A DNA stretch of 44,181 bases from Actinidia chinensis (lineage: Eukaryota; Streptophyta; Magnoliopsida; Ericales; Actinidiaceae). Positions 1-11,014 of the stretch are shown in pieces; the stretch's first letter is position 1; the number at the start of each line of letters is the position of its first letter. The notes beneath the pieces are model-generated. The model was not told the DNA's origin, did no database searches, and worked only from the letters and a program-made list of their open reading frames with translations. The stretch spans positions 1 to 44,181 of the forward strand of contig VIGQ01000905.1 in assembly GCA_009663005.1 (NCBI GenBank), in the 5' to 3' direction. The position numbers and the translations under genes were made by a program.

Positions 1-1310
1 GAGGTTATTTGTTGGTCTTGATCTTGCTTAGCATTAAGAAAGAAGTTCTCTGTAGACTATGGAGAGAAAAATTCATCAGAAGAATTGAATCAGAATTGGC
101 ACGCAACTATCTCTGGTCCTGTAAAATGTCGTTCAAGTGAAAGTGTGGAAACAGCTAAGGCAACTTCAATTGCACCACAATGCAATTGCCGCTGATGGCT
201 GTCATACTACTTTCCTAAAAAAGTTATAAGAAGATTATTGCATTATCCTTAAAAGGAAGTATAAAAATTTTTGTGTATAGACATAAGCTATTAAGTTCAT
301 TCTTGTCATTACTCGTGTGGTATAGATCAGTAACCATTTCAAAATGTGCTTCTCCAGTAAAATGCATAGCTGTATGATGAGTATTAAACTTATAATCCCT
401 TGGAAAATCATAGTTTCAAGTTTCTGATATAGTTGGGAAATAGTGATAGATCGGTCCTTCTGCACTTCACTCATCTTATCATTGAAAATACCTTTATTTC
501 GTGCGCCGAAATTTTCTTGAACAAAAAAAGATGGGTATATTGTCTGATGTTCATGGGGTATATACCAAACCCACCACCTAATGCTAGAAACGGGTTATGT
601 ATCAGAGCTCATAGAGACTTATCAAGGGTACTATTTGGTCCCTCTCTAATTGTTATAGCAACATTTACAACATATGTTTTTTTGATTTTGCTACTTTCTG
701 TTTCAACAGGTACATTCTCTGCTCTCTTTAGACGAGCCCAAAGCTCAATTATCACCAGCTTAATTTAAGACACATCATCATTAAGCTGATGACTCATATT
801 TAAGTGCAGCAAAAGAAAAAGGAGAAGAAAGGGGGGGGCCCAACATCTAAAGACTTTCACCACGTCCAAGGACAATCAACCTTCAGGTAACTTATTCACT
901 GGAAAGCAAAGCCATGTGCTGCCTCAAGACAATGCTTTTGATCGAAGTTCTGACATTGATGTTATTTTTAACGTGCTATACAATTTTTGTGCAATGTTAA
1001 TGATTATATACGCCTACAAAAGTTGACCTCATTTTAGAAAGTAAAATACGGCTGACTATCCTTATCTCTTCAATTCCGATGTGGGCCTTTTTTGTAGTCT
1101 GTTACCTACAGTGGTAGGGCAATGGTGTTTTTCACCTAACATACATTCTTTTCTCTGGCTCCAATTCTTGACTCATAGAATTGGAGGACAAAACCAAGTG
1201 TTCCTTCAAGTGCCATTGTCCTCTCATCGTACGCGTGCACTTCTATGTCCCAATCCGTTCTGTAGGTTCCCAATATTCTGAGTACGTGTTTCCCTTCTTC
1301 CTACATACGC
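1..1310. other. Intergenic, no gene seen
   Basis: No protein family is recognisable on either strand, and all open frames are short and unconvincing. The sequence is mirrored at 35,420-36,580. The last 300 bases are conserved between arms and form the upstream region of the first SAUR gene. Confidence 0.6.
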
Positions 1311-1317
1311 ATTGATC

Positions 1318-1326
1318 TATATATAA
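1318..1326 (+). promoter_or_regulatory. TATA box of first SAUR
   Basis: TATATATAA lies about 110 bases upstream of the ATG at 1437, the usual distance for SAUR genes. The mirrored copy sits near 35,413-35,421. Confidence 0.6.
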
Positions 1327-1436
1327 TGTGTATGCCAGGCAGTCACCTCCAAACACAGTCTTCAAATTGATCTACACTTGAAAGCTTTCAATTTGTGTTT
1401 CCAAGTGCTATTATCTTTCTTCTTCTTATCATAAAC

Positions 1437-1777
1437 ATGCTCATTCGCATGCCTCGTATTGTAATTCTAAAAAAATTCAACGGGTGCTGTCATTGCCGCA
1501 ACCGAGCAGCCTAGCAAGCTTCATCACATCTGATGTCCCAAAGGGCTACTTTAGCAGTTTACATAGGAGAGACCGAAAGGAAGCATTTGTTGATTCCGGT
1601 AGCATACCTAAACCAACCTTCATTTCAAGACTTGTTAAGGTCAAGCTGATGAAGAATTTGGATTTGACATCCACTGGGGTGGTCTCACCATTCCTGTGGA
1701 GTAAGATATTTTTCATCGATCTCACTTCTCGATTGGGTCTATGGTCAGTCATGATATATGCCCCTGCCACTAGCTAA
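1437..1777 (+). CDS. SAUR family auxin-responsive protein (frameshifted)
   Basis: SAUR proteins are small, quickly made auxin-induced proteins. In well-studied members they inhibit PP2C.D phosphatases and so promote plasma-membrane proton pumping and cell expansion. The ATG at 1437 opens an N-terminus with IRMPRIV, typical of the family. Then, in shifting frames, come LSLPQPSSLA, DVPKGYF, a PVAYLNQPSFQDLL-like stretch, a HPLGG-like stretch, and a tail ending DLTSRLG. The last frame is open to the TAA at 1777. At least three one-base indels break the frame. The intact gene would encode about 100-110 residues without introns, normal for SAUR. Its mirror copy is 34,973-35,307. The indels may be read errors, so I do not call it dead. 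Confidence 0.88.
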
Positions 1778-2496
1778 ATTATGTGTACAATTTTTTTCCT
1801 CCTTTTTTAGCTGCAAGTGGTAGAGCGACAAAAAAAAGTTATCAATTCATAAAAAAGTAGATTTTAATATCAATCTCTGCATCTTCATTCATGTTCAAAG
1901 GTGTGCTCAAAACTTCACATCATTGCAATGTTTTGTTTCCATAGATTACAATACACACCGATGCTATGCGGCGTTGTTACAGGCAAGCACATCTAAATTT
2001 GAGATTGAAATCGAAATTGGAAATTGTATGTACTCATAACATACAAAGAAAAACAAGAGGTTGCAAATGTTATTTGAAGTTGAACTTATAGACTAATCTA
2101 AAAATTACAAATAATGAAGGAAAAAAAAATGTTGGCCTTGGTTTAATTGAACAGCGCAAACAAATCTATACTTTTAACTTGATGCTATGAATGACATGGT
2201 CCTATTCCATTTCGAGGACTCCGGTGTAAACATTTGAGTTCAGCATGTGGGCTACTAAAGGACACTCAGATTGCATACTGTGTAAGACTTTTATCCCACA
2301 CTCCTTTAGTTAGTCACCTCAGTTTTTAGTAATAATATTTAATGTTACTCTCCCTCTATTGCCAATCTGGTTTAAGTTCGATATCTCGATCATCTCTAAT
2401 ATGGTATTAGAGCTAAGTCTTGTGTAGGTTTCTCTCGCGTGAGCTATGTGTCCGCGTGAGTCGTTAGTGTTTGTTGTCGTCATTTCCGTTGTCATT
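1778..2496. other. Intergenic, AT-rich, no gene seen
   Basis: This is the downstream flank of the first SAUR. Short open frames exist but show no family resemblance. The stretch is mirrored at 34,240-34,970. Confidence 0.55.
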
Positions 2497-2754
2497 AGGG
2501 ATGGAATTTTCCTTCCTGGAAAAAATCGGGTCCTGCCTAATATCCTTACCAATATATAATAGTGTGGTGTAATGTGTCATATGATATTTTTAATACCGTT
2601 TATAAATATATATATAATTTTAAAAAAAATGAAACGGGCGGTCCACAGGGATGAGATTTTGGGTTTCACCCTGTCACAATTTGGGACGGGGTGGGGGAGA
2701 GTTTGCTTAATCAGGACGGGTACGGGTGGGAAGAACCCTCCCGTTGCCATCCTT
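2497..2754. mobile_element. MITE-like element with AGGGATGG ends (left arm)
   Basis: The ends are AGGGATGG and CCATCCTT, an imperfect terminal inverted repeat. The inside has an AT-rich core and GC-rich subterminal stretches, such as GGGACGGGG and GGACGGGTACGGGTGGG. It is about 258 bp with no coding capacity. I see no clear target duplication. Confidence 0.55.
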
Positions 2755-3287
2755 AGGTTGTCATTTGTCGTCAAGCATCCATGTGCATATGGGTTGGCAC
2801 GCGCTGGAAGTGTGGAAGTCTTGATCCTCTATACCATATCCATATTGGAACTTCCTCCTCTTTTAGATTGCATGATAAATTAAAATAAAGTGATGATTGG
2901 GAGAGTTGAAATGAGGTCTAACCATCGTTTTTAAAGAATAATTTTATTAGCTGAATTTAAACATTATTGTTGACTCTGGTTGCTAGAATTTTCTATCTGA
3001 CTTCAGTTGAGGTAGATCCGCTTCATCCCCTAACATCACATTTCCTGGACTCGTGTGCCCTTTACATTTACAGTTTGCACGATTGTATCTCCGATTAGCA
3101 TGCAAAATGTGCATTTTCCGTGACATAGATATCCGATCAACAATTCAGTTATGGCAATTGACTAAAGTTTTTGGTTTATGCATTTCCATGGTTTAGCTTG
3201 TTCATCAGGTAGAAAAGTTTGGGATCAATGGCACAAGTGATGATTTTTAATTAATTGGTGGATGTTCTTAGTCACACCACCACCTGG
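2755..3287. other. Intergenic between MITE and SAUR promoter
   Basis: No gene or repeat is evident. The stretch is mirrored at about 33,500-33,985, with many small differences. Confidence 0.5.
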
Positions 3288-3293
3288 TGTCTC
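3288..3293 (+). promoter_or_regulatory. Auxin response element TGTCTC
   Basis: This is the canonical TGTCTC bound by auxin response factors, about 355 bases upstream of the SAUR start. It sits in a block (GGTG-TCTC) that recurs upstream of the SAUR genes in the right arm (33,498-33,503) and at 37,967-37,972. That recurrence makes chance less likely. Confidence 0.5.
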
Positions 3294-3645
3294 ACTTTTG
3301 TCCCTAATCTAAGCACCAGTCGGTCCATACGATTGTGTACACTCAAATGCCTTCATTCGAAGTTGTAATGGAAGTACCCCCACCAACAGAACACATTCCA
3401 CTCTATTTTGTTCCCCCGCTTTCCATAATGCCTTTGAAGACAGAACCATGTGATCCTAGAAGTTTATCGCTTACCAAACTTTCTCGCACAACCCATTTTT
3501 TGCATTTTGGCTGCAAACACATACTTCCCCTTTAGATATACCTATTCATGGGATCTAGTTGCGCACCAAGACCAACACACAAGTCTTCATATTTTCTTTT
3601 TCAAAAGCTAATTCAGATCCTTCTCTCTTGTTCTATATAAAAATT

Positions 3646-3928
3646 ATGGGTCCCAACTTCTTGGTACTCTTCAGGCTAAGGCCCTTCTTCGCCGATCTAT
3701 TTTGGCAGCAGCCAAACAGCCCCCAATGCTGCAGATGTCCCTAAGGGTTACTTGGAGTTTAGTTGGAGAGGCACAGAAGAAGAGATTTTTGTTCCAATAT
3801 CAGACTTGAACCAACCGTCGTTTCAGATTTGGACAAGGCTGAAGAAGAATTCGGGTTCAGTCATCCTATGGGCGGTCTCAACAATTCCTTGCAGGGAAGG
3901 ACACTTTCCTAAATTTAATTCTAGTTGA
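3646..3928 (+). CDS. SAUR family auxin-responsive protein
   Basis: The ATG at 3646 starts a short N-terminus (shifted, then LRRSILAAAKQPP), followed by DVPKGYLEFSWRG, EEIFVPISDLNQPSFQ, and a tail with TIPCREG ending at TGA 3926-3928. Between NQPSFQ and TIPCREG the family sequence (DLDKAEEEFGF, SHPMGG) lies in a neighbouring frame. One base appears lost after FQ and one gained before TIPCREG, so the frame stays open but about 20 residues are altered. The same two changes occur in the mirror copy at 32,882-33,166. Expected length is about 95 residues and there is no intron. It differs clearly from the first SAUR, so these are two paralogues. Confidence 0.88.
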
Positions 3929-4195
3929 ACGGTTGGAGAGTGAAAGACCATCACAGACAATTTTGTACGTTGTTGCTTTTGTTTTTTCATGTACAAATAT
4001 TTCGGGGAGGGAAGAAGAAAAAAAAAAAAGGCTTCCTGTATGAGAAAAGCAATAGAATTTCTTGCATTTTTTATGCGAAATTGGTTATTACTTCTCCTTT
4101 GTGCTTTTGTTTTTGGAAGGGTTCTTTGTGGTCATTGCCACTTGAAACTGGCATCCTTGGGGATATACATCCCTGAAGTGAACCCTTTCACCATT
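3740..4195. repeat. Tract identical between the two arms
   Basis: Over roughly 450 bases covering the conserved half of the SAUR and its 3' flank, I found no clear difference from the reverse complement at about 32,640-33,080. Most of the arms differ every 10-20 bases. Confidence 0.75.
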
Positions 4196-4244
4196 GATGA
4201 ACTATTTTCTTTTTATTGATTCTTCAAAATTTCTTCAGTCTATA

Positions 4245-4490
4245 CTTCAGCCAGTTTGCCAACTCAGCTTTTTTTTTAGTTTTTTTACTTAAAATAAGCA
4301 AAAAAGCCAATCAGCGTTTGACTTTTTTTTCTTTTTTTTTTTGTGTTTTTTTTTGTTTGTTTGGTCTTTTTTTTTGGCTTATTTTTTAGCTAATAGTCAC
4401 AAATTAGCAACAAATAGACAAAAAAGTCTTGGCAATTTTTAGTAGCAAGCTTAAAAAACTTGACTCTTTAGCATTGTTCAAACGGGGCCT
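4245..4490. mobile_element. T-rich MITE-like element (left arm)
   Basis: The inner strands are T-rich and A-rich stretches facing each other (AAATAAGCAAAAAAGCCAA against TTGGCTTATTTTTTAGC). The ends resemble GGCCCCGTTTGA and TTTGCCAAC. Relatives lie at 32,364-32,563 (mirror) and 40,338-40,555 (independent copy). No coding capacity. Confidence 0.5.
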
Positions 4491-4820
4491 ATAGTTAAAT
4501 TTAGGAGCTAAAAGAGTTAACTCAATAACTTATCTAAAGCTTAGATGTATGGATGCTTCAACCATATTGTCATACTCCTATATTTTTTACCTAGAATCAA
4601 TAACTAGAATTGAAATTTAATGGAACGTATTACCATTAGCTCTTTGAATCTGCACAATAAGCCTCACTTCTATTTCTTGACCAAATCAAGGATAAAAATT
4701 TGGAGTGTAAATAACTTATTAATGTTAATTATTAGAAAAGTACTATCCAATATTTTTCATTGCAAAATGGTGTTGGTTTTAAACTAGAGTAATTTATTTT
4801 AGGGCAAACCTAATTAGTGT
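4491..4820. other. AT-rich spacer between MITEs, no gene seen
   Basis: It matches 32,050-32,360 in the other arm. Nothing recognisable lies within. Confidence 0.5.
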
Positions 4821-5086
4821 TACCTTTCGTCTCCATTTATTTGCGCATTTTTTTTATTTTTGGTGACCAAAATGATTGTTCATTTTTAAAATTAAAGCAT
4901 AAACTAGTGAGTGTCTTCCTCAGCTAAGTCCCTCATACAAATGTGTCACAACTCCCAATCATTATCACAAATCGGGGAAATAGGGGCAATGTTGAAAGTA
5001 CCTTCATTTAATGTTGTGTGAGATGCACATAGATACCTATTCCTTTAAAGTTAAAATATTAGAATAAACAAATGAAAGCGGAGGTA
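4821..5086. mobile_element. Stowaway-like MITE (left arm)
   Basis: The ends form an inverted repeat: CGTCTCCATTTATTTGCG on the left and AACAAATGAAAGCGGAGGTA on the right. These resemble the CTCCCTCCGT-type ends of Stowaway elements, which insert at TA. It is about 265 bp, non-coding, and has a mirror copy at 31,797-32,047. Confidence 0.55.
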
Positions 5087-5699
5087 CGCATGTAATTTTG
5101 CATTAACTTTTACACAAGATTTAGAAGATAGATTGATGCAACACAGAACACAAAGGACACAAAGAGCCAAATCACAACACGAAACAAGCAGCAGTTAGGT
5201 GTAAATATGTGTCCTCGGTCACACCAATGCGAGATGTAAGTATTTTTTGCAAACTGTCTTTTCTTGTCCCTGACAAAATAAATTAAAAAATAAAATTTTA
5301 ACAGATTTTAAAACCTGAATACAAAAAAGAAGTAATATTTGCTGTTTTTGTTTTTGATTCGCGTTGCACCCCTTCAACATGTTCTCTGAGTTAAATGGAT
5401 CTGCCAAATAATTGGGATTTTTCCTGAGATTTAATTACTGTGTACACATGCATTTTCAAATTTGGTCCGTCTTGATTTGGATCGTCATTCTTATGGTGAG
5501 AGATGTTATACTCAAGGGAACGACAATAAGATGTTTTAACCCTTCATGATCTCATGATTCTTTATTCTTTCCTACACCTTGTGTTGGCCCTTATCCCATT
5601 CCCTTCATATATCCCTACCCTACTCCCTATGCAATCCATGATCAACCACAGCCTTAAAAAAAGAACCTGCAATGTTAGTCTTAAATTGCTCAGATGAAC
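5087..5699. other. Non-coding flank shared with the tandem block
   Basis: Positions 5,340-5,470 recur at 6,855-6,990 (for example TTTTTGATTCGCGTTGCACC and its relative). Repetition therefore begins upstream of the exon-bearing part of the tandem array. No coding signal was seen. Confidence 0.5.
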
Positions 5700-6315
5700 T
5701 GCAGAGTTCCATAAAAAGTTTTATCAATTCAATATAAAGAACAGTCAACAGAAGGGGGGTAAAACCATTAATTTAACCATCAAACACAAAATTAATACTC
5801 TCCAAACACAGGTTGCCATATATATCACCCTACGGTGTCGACAAAAAAATCATCACGTCAACAAAATCTTTTGTGTGACCCAGAACGGTTTTGAAACAAT
5901 AATTAATGTCCAATTAATGCTTAGGCAATGGAGCATAGCATCCGTTCTAGCATGGAAAACAATAAGACTTTCACCCCCACAAAGAAACAAGAAAAAGTAA
6001 TAGAAAAAAACAAGCTGAAAATAGAACTCCTCGCACCATCTCTCATTTTGATTAGAAGGACTGGCTCTTTCCATGTGCATCCTTTCGTGACAATTCGGTC
6101 TTGTAAGAAAATTTATATATCCATTCTTTGGCTGTATAATTATTTAAATTGCCATAAAACAATTATGCATTTATTGACAAAAGAAAATTGCAATAACAGT
6201 GGACACAACAACCTGCATTATCCAACATAAAGCACTAGAGAGTTGACCAGATGGTGCATTACCTGTACCAAATTATCGGTCCCCGCTCGAGCAGCATCGC
6301 CTGGTGGAAGCACAG
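5700..6315 (-). repeat. Tandem block, unit A (partial)
   Basis: This unit carries only the low-coordinate part of the block, with shared landmarks TCAATATAAAGAACAGTC at 5,729, GTGACCCAGAACGG at 5,876, and the exon at 6,235-6,315. It lies about 1.49 kb from the same landmarks in unit B. Similarity to units B and C stops just beyond 6,315. Confidence 0.7.
6235..6315 (-). CDS. NOT1: NOT1 exon GTRYNVPLINSLVLYVG, third copy (degraded)
   Basis: The CTCGAGC core and the GCAGCATCGCCTGG segment encode PGDAARAG on the minus strand. The part for YNVPLIN is damaged by indels. This is the outermost of three copies and has only part of the exon. Confidence 0.6.
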
Positions 6316-7185
6316 ATGCACATAAAGGTAATATCAACATGAGAGGAGTCCCACCCACACGGAACTCTCCTAGAAACACTAGGATACAGAGATGCCAAGA
6401 CACGTGCAATCCTACATGGTATTCGTATATCTATCTAGGCGCTGTATATTTGCCATATATGATGTAGCATTAAAATGAATACAGTTTTCTATGCAACTAA
6501 TAATTCCCTCTTTGTTTCAAAATATTACCTTACTAATTCCACTATTCAATTTGCATAGCACAATGATTTGCTGTTCTATGGCTGTTTATGCTTCTTGACC
6601 TATGGTCTAGTGGAATAAATCCGATTTAGTCTCATTATCCGACTTACTATAGTCTTTACAACAATCTTTTGAAGTGTTAAATTTTTTCACTTCTAATATT
6701 AAAATCACATAAGCAAAGGCTTGTTCAAAAGAGTTTGGTACATGGGAAGACCCAGTAAGTCCACTTGCATTTGTTGATCCCCACCCCTCCCCATGCGGCT
6801 CTCAAACAAAGCTGTCAGTAGGCAAGTTGCCAAAAAAGTATCTATATATGTTTAGTTTTGTTTTTGATCCACGCTGCATCCCCCTTACGACATGTTTCTC
6901 TGAGTTAATTGAATCTGCCAAAATAATGAACTTTTCTTTTCTGAATTTCATTACATTAACTGTTGTACACATACGTTTTCAATTTTTCGTCTTGTATTTG
7001 GATCGTCCATTTAAGGAGGATTTATCAAGGGAAAGGACAATAGCTTTTTTTTTTTACTTCATGATCTTACATATTCTTTCTCTACACCTCTTGGTCCTTG
7101 TCCATTCCCTCATAAATCCCTATGCAAATCCAGATGGCAAAACCACTCCTTAAGAATAAACCTAGCAATGTTGAGTCTTAAATTG
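6316..7185. other. Non-coding stretch between tandem units
   Basis: It is mirrored at about 29,900-30,680. Positions 6,855-6,990 repeat 5,340-5,470. No exon is recognised here. Confidence 0.5.
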
Positions 7186-7732
7186 CTCCTACGATGAACT
7201 GAGAGATCCAAAAAAGTTTATCAACTCAATATAAAGACATTCAACAGAAGGTGTGTAAACTATCTAATTTAAACACATCAACACACAAAATTATGACAGT
7301 AGAAACAGGTTGCATATAACCCATTCGGTGTGACAAAAAAAATCATCACTCAACAATTTTGTGACCCAGACGGGTTTTGAAACAATAATTAAAATGCGAA
7401 CTAAGATGCTTAGATGCAATGGTGCTAGCATCCGCCTAAGCATGGAAAACAAGATGACTTCCAAACCAAAAAGTAAAAGCAAAAGTAAAAGAAAAAAGAA
7501 AAAAAAGAAAGCGAAATAGAACTCTCGTGCACCATCTCTCGTATTGATTAGAAGACTGACCCTGGCTTTCCTCCATGGCATCCTTTCGTGACATGTGTCA
7601 TTGTCATTGTACTAATTTATCATATCATCCGTTCTTTGGTGTTTATTACTTAATTGCCTATAAAACAATTATGCATATCTTGAACCAAAAGAACAGATCT
7701 GCATGGACAACACCTGCTTCCAACATAAAGCA

Positions 7733-7865
7733 CAAGAGAGTTGATGCACCACTAACATTATATCGGGTCCCAGCTCGAGCAGCAATTCGCCTGGTGAAAG
7801 CAGGCAATTCTCTTGTTTTCAGTCTCATCACAAAATGAACAGACCCAGTTGTCCTCATCTGCCAG
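7733..7865 (-). CDS. NOT1: NOT1 exon with AARAGTRYNV, unit B copy
   Basis: On the minus strand the order is a TG-SVHF region, LKTRELPAFTRR (indel-shifted form of an SELK-LLSP segment), AARAGTRYNV, then INSLV in another frame. In the intact protein this exon joins the linker to the C-terminal NOT1 homology domain, which binds NOT2/NOT3 (VIP2-type) subunits. Confidence 0.8.
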
Positions 7866-8061
7866 ATTAGTGTTCAAGGCGGGACTGACCATATGGCATG
7901 AGGGAAAGAAAGTGAACCCAAGCATAAAAGAAATAAAAGGAAGAAAAGGACCCAATCTTTGTTGCCTTAATCTTGTATGGATGGTTCTTGGACACAGGCA
8001 ATGAGAAAAGGGACGTTACACTATTAAGTATCACAATCCAGATACCCTTCAGATACTCGTC

Positions 8062-8130
8062 TAATCCCCAATCAGCTTTGCTTTAAGAGCCGCATCAACC
8101 TCAGAGAGAATACGCGGAGGTTGAACTGAT
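8062..8130 (-). CDS. NOT1: NOT1 exon ILSEVDAALKAKL, unit B copy
   Basis: Minus-strand translation gives ILSEVDAALKAKLIGD. An indel then shifts the frame into a D-DEYLK-like end. This is a strongly conserved plant NOT1 segment just before the C-terminal domain. Confidence 0.88.
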
Positions 8131-8261
8131 TTTCAGCCTAGCCTGATAAAACACAATCTGCACAATCAAAAGTCAAGCTATTGTTGGATAGTTTTAAATT
8201 TAATAAACAATTTACAGGTCGCATTTTTATGCTCAAAATGATAGACCTTTAAATTTGGAGT

Positions 8262-8440
8262 AAGATTTGGTCCTAGTGCCTCAATGACGGGGGAATTGCT
8301 CTGAGGATTACGTTTCGCAGTTGTATGCGCTTGGAGGAATGACGTCGGCAGAAACTGAAATGATAATCACAGAGGAACTCGGGGTATCGTGAATAGCACT
8401 AGCAACACCCTAATGTGCCTTTATACAGAAAATGACCTGA
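8262..8440 (-). CDS. NOT1: NOT1 exon with [11 protein letters not shown], unit B copy
   Basis: Minus-strand frames give a region like LYKGTLRVLL (broken), [12 protein letters not shown], then SKRIQLRNVILRAIPPS. These match the conserved '[29 protein letters not shown]' block of NOT1 in animals and plants. The frame changes at least twice. Confidence 0.88.
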
Positions 8441-8526
8441 GGAGTTTTAAAACAAAAGGATGCAGGTTCAACAAGCTGGCAGTAATCATGGGAAAGCAAA
8501 AAAAAGGTTACACGATAGGTACAGAG

Positions 8527-8622
8527 GCAACCGGCTCTAAGTTTCATCATTCCTCAGGATGGCTCGCAGAAATTGAAATAAGTCAATCAGAAAGCTCTGC
8601 ATCAAAGCTGAGATTCCAATAA
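8527..8622 (-). CDS. NOT1: NOT1 exon with DLFQFLRAILRN, unit B copy (partial)
   Basis: The minus strand encodes IDLFQFLRAILRN. In the intact gene this follows the AQKGWP segment. Here the upstream part of the exon is cut by the duplication boundary at about 8,625, which therefore falls inside an exon. Confidence 0.7.
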
Positions 8623-9164
8623 CAAGTTTTTCAAATTCAATAGAAAGAACAGTCAACAGAAGAGGGGAAAAACATTTAATTTACCATGAAAACACAAAAT
8701 TAATGACATATAAACAGGTTTTACATATATACCTAGACGGTGTGCTTATATTAAGATGGGAACTTTCAAGAAAATTGAGTACCCTTACAAAAATTAAAAA
8801 AAAACATCACATCAATCAAATTTTGTGACCCAGAAGGGTTTGATACAATAATTAATGCCAATTTAGATGCTTAGGCAATGGTGCATAGCTCCCGCCTAAG
8901 CATTGGAAAAAAAAGAAGAATTGCCCAACCAAAAACAGAACAAGAAAAAAAAGGAAAAAGTGGCATAGAACTCTTGCACCATCTCTCTATAGATTAAAGG
9001 ACTGCTCGTTCCATGGCATCCGTTTCGTGACCTACATGGTCTGGTGTTAAGGACGTTATCATCCGTTCTTTCGTGTATATTAGATTAAATTTCTATTAAA
9101 AAATTTGCATATATGAAAAAGAAAATATGCAATGGACACCCCTGCATTCACCAACATAAATCCA

Positions 9165-9300
9165 AGAGAGTTGATCAGTGGTACATTATATGGGTCCCAC
9201 TCGAGCAGCATCGCCTGGTGAAGCAACAATTTCAGTTTCAGTTTTTCAGTTTCCTCAGTTCAGTTAAAATGACGACCCTATTGGCTCGTCTGCAGATAAG
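9165..9300 (-). CDS. NOT1: NOT1 exon with CTCGAG core, unit C copy (degraded)
   Basis: It has the same CTCGAGCAGCATCGCCTGGTG core as unit B, encoding PGDAAR on the minus strand. Flanking codons are lost to indels and a short CAGTTTC expansion at 9,229-9,262. Confidence 0.7.
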
Positions 9301-9487
9301 TTCAAAAAGATAATACCATGGCATGAGGGAAAGAAAGGAACCCAAGCATAAAAGAAATGAAAGGAAGAAAAGAAACTCAATCCTTTTTTTCTCTAATCTT
9401 GTATGGAATGGTTGGACCATGCAATGAGAAAAGGAGTTAAATATTAGTAATCACAATCTAGATACTTCATATACTTGTATAAACCAA

Positions 9488-9548
9488 CCCTTAATCGCAG
9501 CTTTGCTTAAGAGCCGCATCACCTCAGAGAGAAAATACGCGGAGGTTG
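9488..9548 (-). CDS. NOT1: NOT1 exon ILSEVDAALKAK, unit C copy
   Basis: The AGAGCCGCATCACCTCAGAGAG core is the second copy of the ILSEV-DAALKAK exon, with one base missing in the middle. Confidence 0.82.
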
Positions 9549-9679
9549 ACTGCTTTCGCTACCCGATCAATCTGCACAATCAAAGTCCCACCGCTATTTT
9601 TGATAGTTTTAATTTAATAAAACATTTCTAGGTAACGCATTTTTATGCTCAATGATAGACCGTTAAATTTGGAAGTAGA

Positions 9680-9850
9680 TGGGTGGTCGGTAGCCCTCAT
9701 ACTACGGGAATTGCGGCTGAGGATTATTTTTCCCATTTGTATGCGCTTGTAGGAATGACCTCGCAGAAACGAAATGAATAATCGCAGAGGAACTCGGGTA
9801 CTCGTGGAAGTGCACTAGCAACACCCTAAGTGTCCTGTGACTACGTGAAT
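9680..9850 (-). CDS. NOT1: NOT1 exon with EFLCDY, unit C copy (degraded)
   Basis: GAGGAACTCGGGTACTCGTGG and TTTGTATGCGCTTGTAGGAATGAC match the unit B exon. The protein match survives only in short frame-shifted pieces. Confidence 0.75.
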
Positions 9851-10084
9851 ATATGAACCTGTATGAGTTTTAAAATCGAAACAGTCATGCAAGTTCACAT
9901 GCTGTCTGCGGGCTATATAATTGGGAATGCAAAGAAAAAGTTAAAACTGATAGCACAGAGACAACCGACCCCTTTCAGGTTAACAGCCATTCCTTCAACT
10001 GTATGGTGAAGGCCAGAAAAAACGGTACACGATAGCGTTAAGCATCAGAGGCAAACCGTCTCTTCAAGTTCATGCCTTCCTCAA

Positions 10085-10205
10085 GAATGGCTTCCAGAAT
10101 TGAAATAAGTCAACCGCAACTCGCATATAAGGCCAACCCTTCTGAGCGTTTCCCAGTTAGCATTTTTGGCATAAACCTCCTGTACTTACTCAGTCAAGCC
10201 ATGCG
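10085..10205 (-). CDS. NOT1: NOT1 exon FMPKMLTGNAQKGWP
   Basis: The minus strand encodes MPKMLTGN, then (after one base) AQKGWPYMRVAVDLFQF. This matches the conserved FMPKLL-GNAQKGWP segment of NOT1. The full exon occurs only here in the window. The right arm lacks it. Confidence 0.88.
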
Positions 10206-11014
10206 AAGCTAAAGCAGTATCCAGTTAGCTGTGTGTAACCCAACTAGGGAATTCTATTCAAAGATATTTGGGAAAAAGATTTCCTTAATTCTACAAACTT
10301 TTCACAGCAATCGAGTGTAGTTACAAACAATCGTGTTAACTACTATTTTTAAACTAGCATACTTCCCATTATCCAATTTTAAATGTATAATGTAAATTGC
10401 TCATCTTACTCATTAAGCAAATTCTCCAGGAATCGAAATATCTTGTGACAAGGTATAAAACAGTTAAACAATCAGATGGGGTATAATCTAGCTCACCAAA
10501 TTTATATCTGCAACAGCAATACAAACTGATGTAATTAATCTATTATAAGCTGTGTTTCTGACCTTTTTACCGCAATATATATCTGCTCAAAACATTAATA
10601 CACGAGGACAGACAGAAAATGATATACATAACCTAGCGAACTTTAATGCAAGACAAGTTATGTTATCACAGGCAAACTCACAGTTATCAGGAACTACAGC
10701 TTCGCAAATTAAAGCAAAAGGAACCTTTGGATCGCAACAATGCAGCAAATATACACTACACAATATATTACTCACAATCCCAAAATTAATCTATCGCGGT
10801 GTCTCTGTTGTGAAACTGCAACATTCGCGTAAAGATAATGAAGCAATTAATAAACAAACCTGAATCCCCCGTGGAACTTTTAAGGGATGCAGATCATGAA
10901 ATGCTTTGGCAAAAACTATCAAACCTGAACACAATCATTTATGTTAGTTTATGGAGACAGACAATTACATAGCAAGACAGAGAACCAGACTCATGACAGT
11001 TTACACCATCAAAA
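10206..11014. other. NOT1 intron, no other feature seen
   Basis: AT-rich sequence between recognised exons. One open frame of about 100 codons on the plus strand has no family resemblance. NOT1 exons for the FAWLELVSHR-type segment should lie near here but I could not place them. Confidence 0.45.

Larger units (their letters stand above)
7186..8625 (-). repeat. Tandem block, unit B
   Basis: This is a full unit of about 1.44 kb carrying four NOT1 exons. It repeats in unit C with offsets of 1,414-1,464 bases at successive landmarks (7,361/8,825; 7,780/9,210; 8,085/9,510; 8,374/9,788). Confidence 0.8.
8626..10135 (-). repeat. Tandem block, unit C
   Basis: This is the second full unit, present only in the left arm. 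It starts with the landmark TTCAATAGAAAGAACAGTC and ends in the exon that also closes unit B. Position 10,095 pairs with 8,568, so this copy has about 100 extra bases near its end. Confidence 0.8.

Noticed and set aside
2400..2416. LTR primer site (TGGTATTAGAGC) suggesting a small LTR or TRIM element
   Set aside because: No paired direct repeats or polypurine tract flank it, and the mirror copy at about 34,315 is degraded. The single match is not enough.
3925..4219. Open frames of 76-90 codons, also present in mirror form at 32,613-32,885
   Set aside because: They appear conserved only because the arms are identical here. They lie in the SAUR 3' flank, cross a poly-A run and have no family resemblance.
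10552..10863. 103-codon plus-strand frame
   Set aside because: It lies within a NOT1 intron on the opposite strand, with no recognisable domain.
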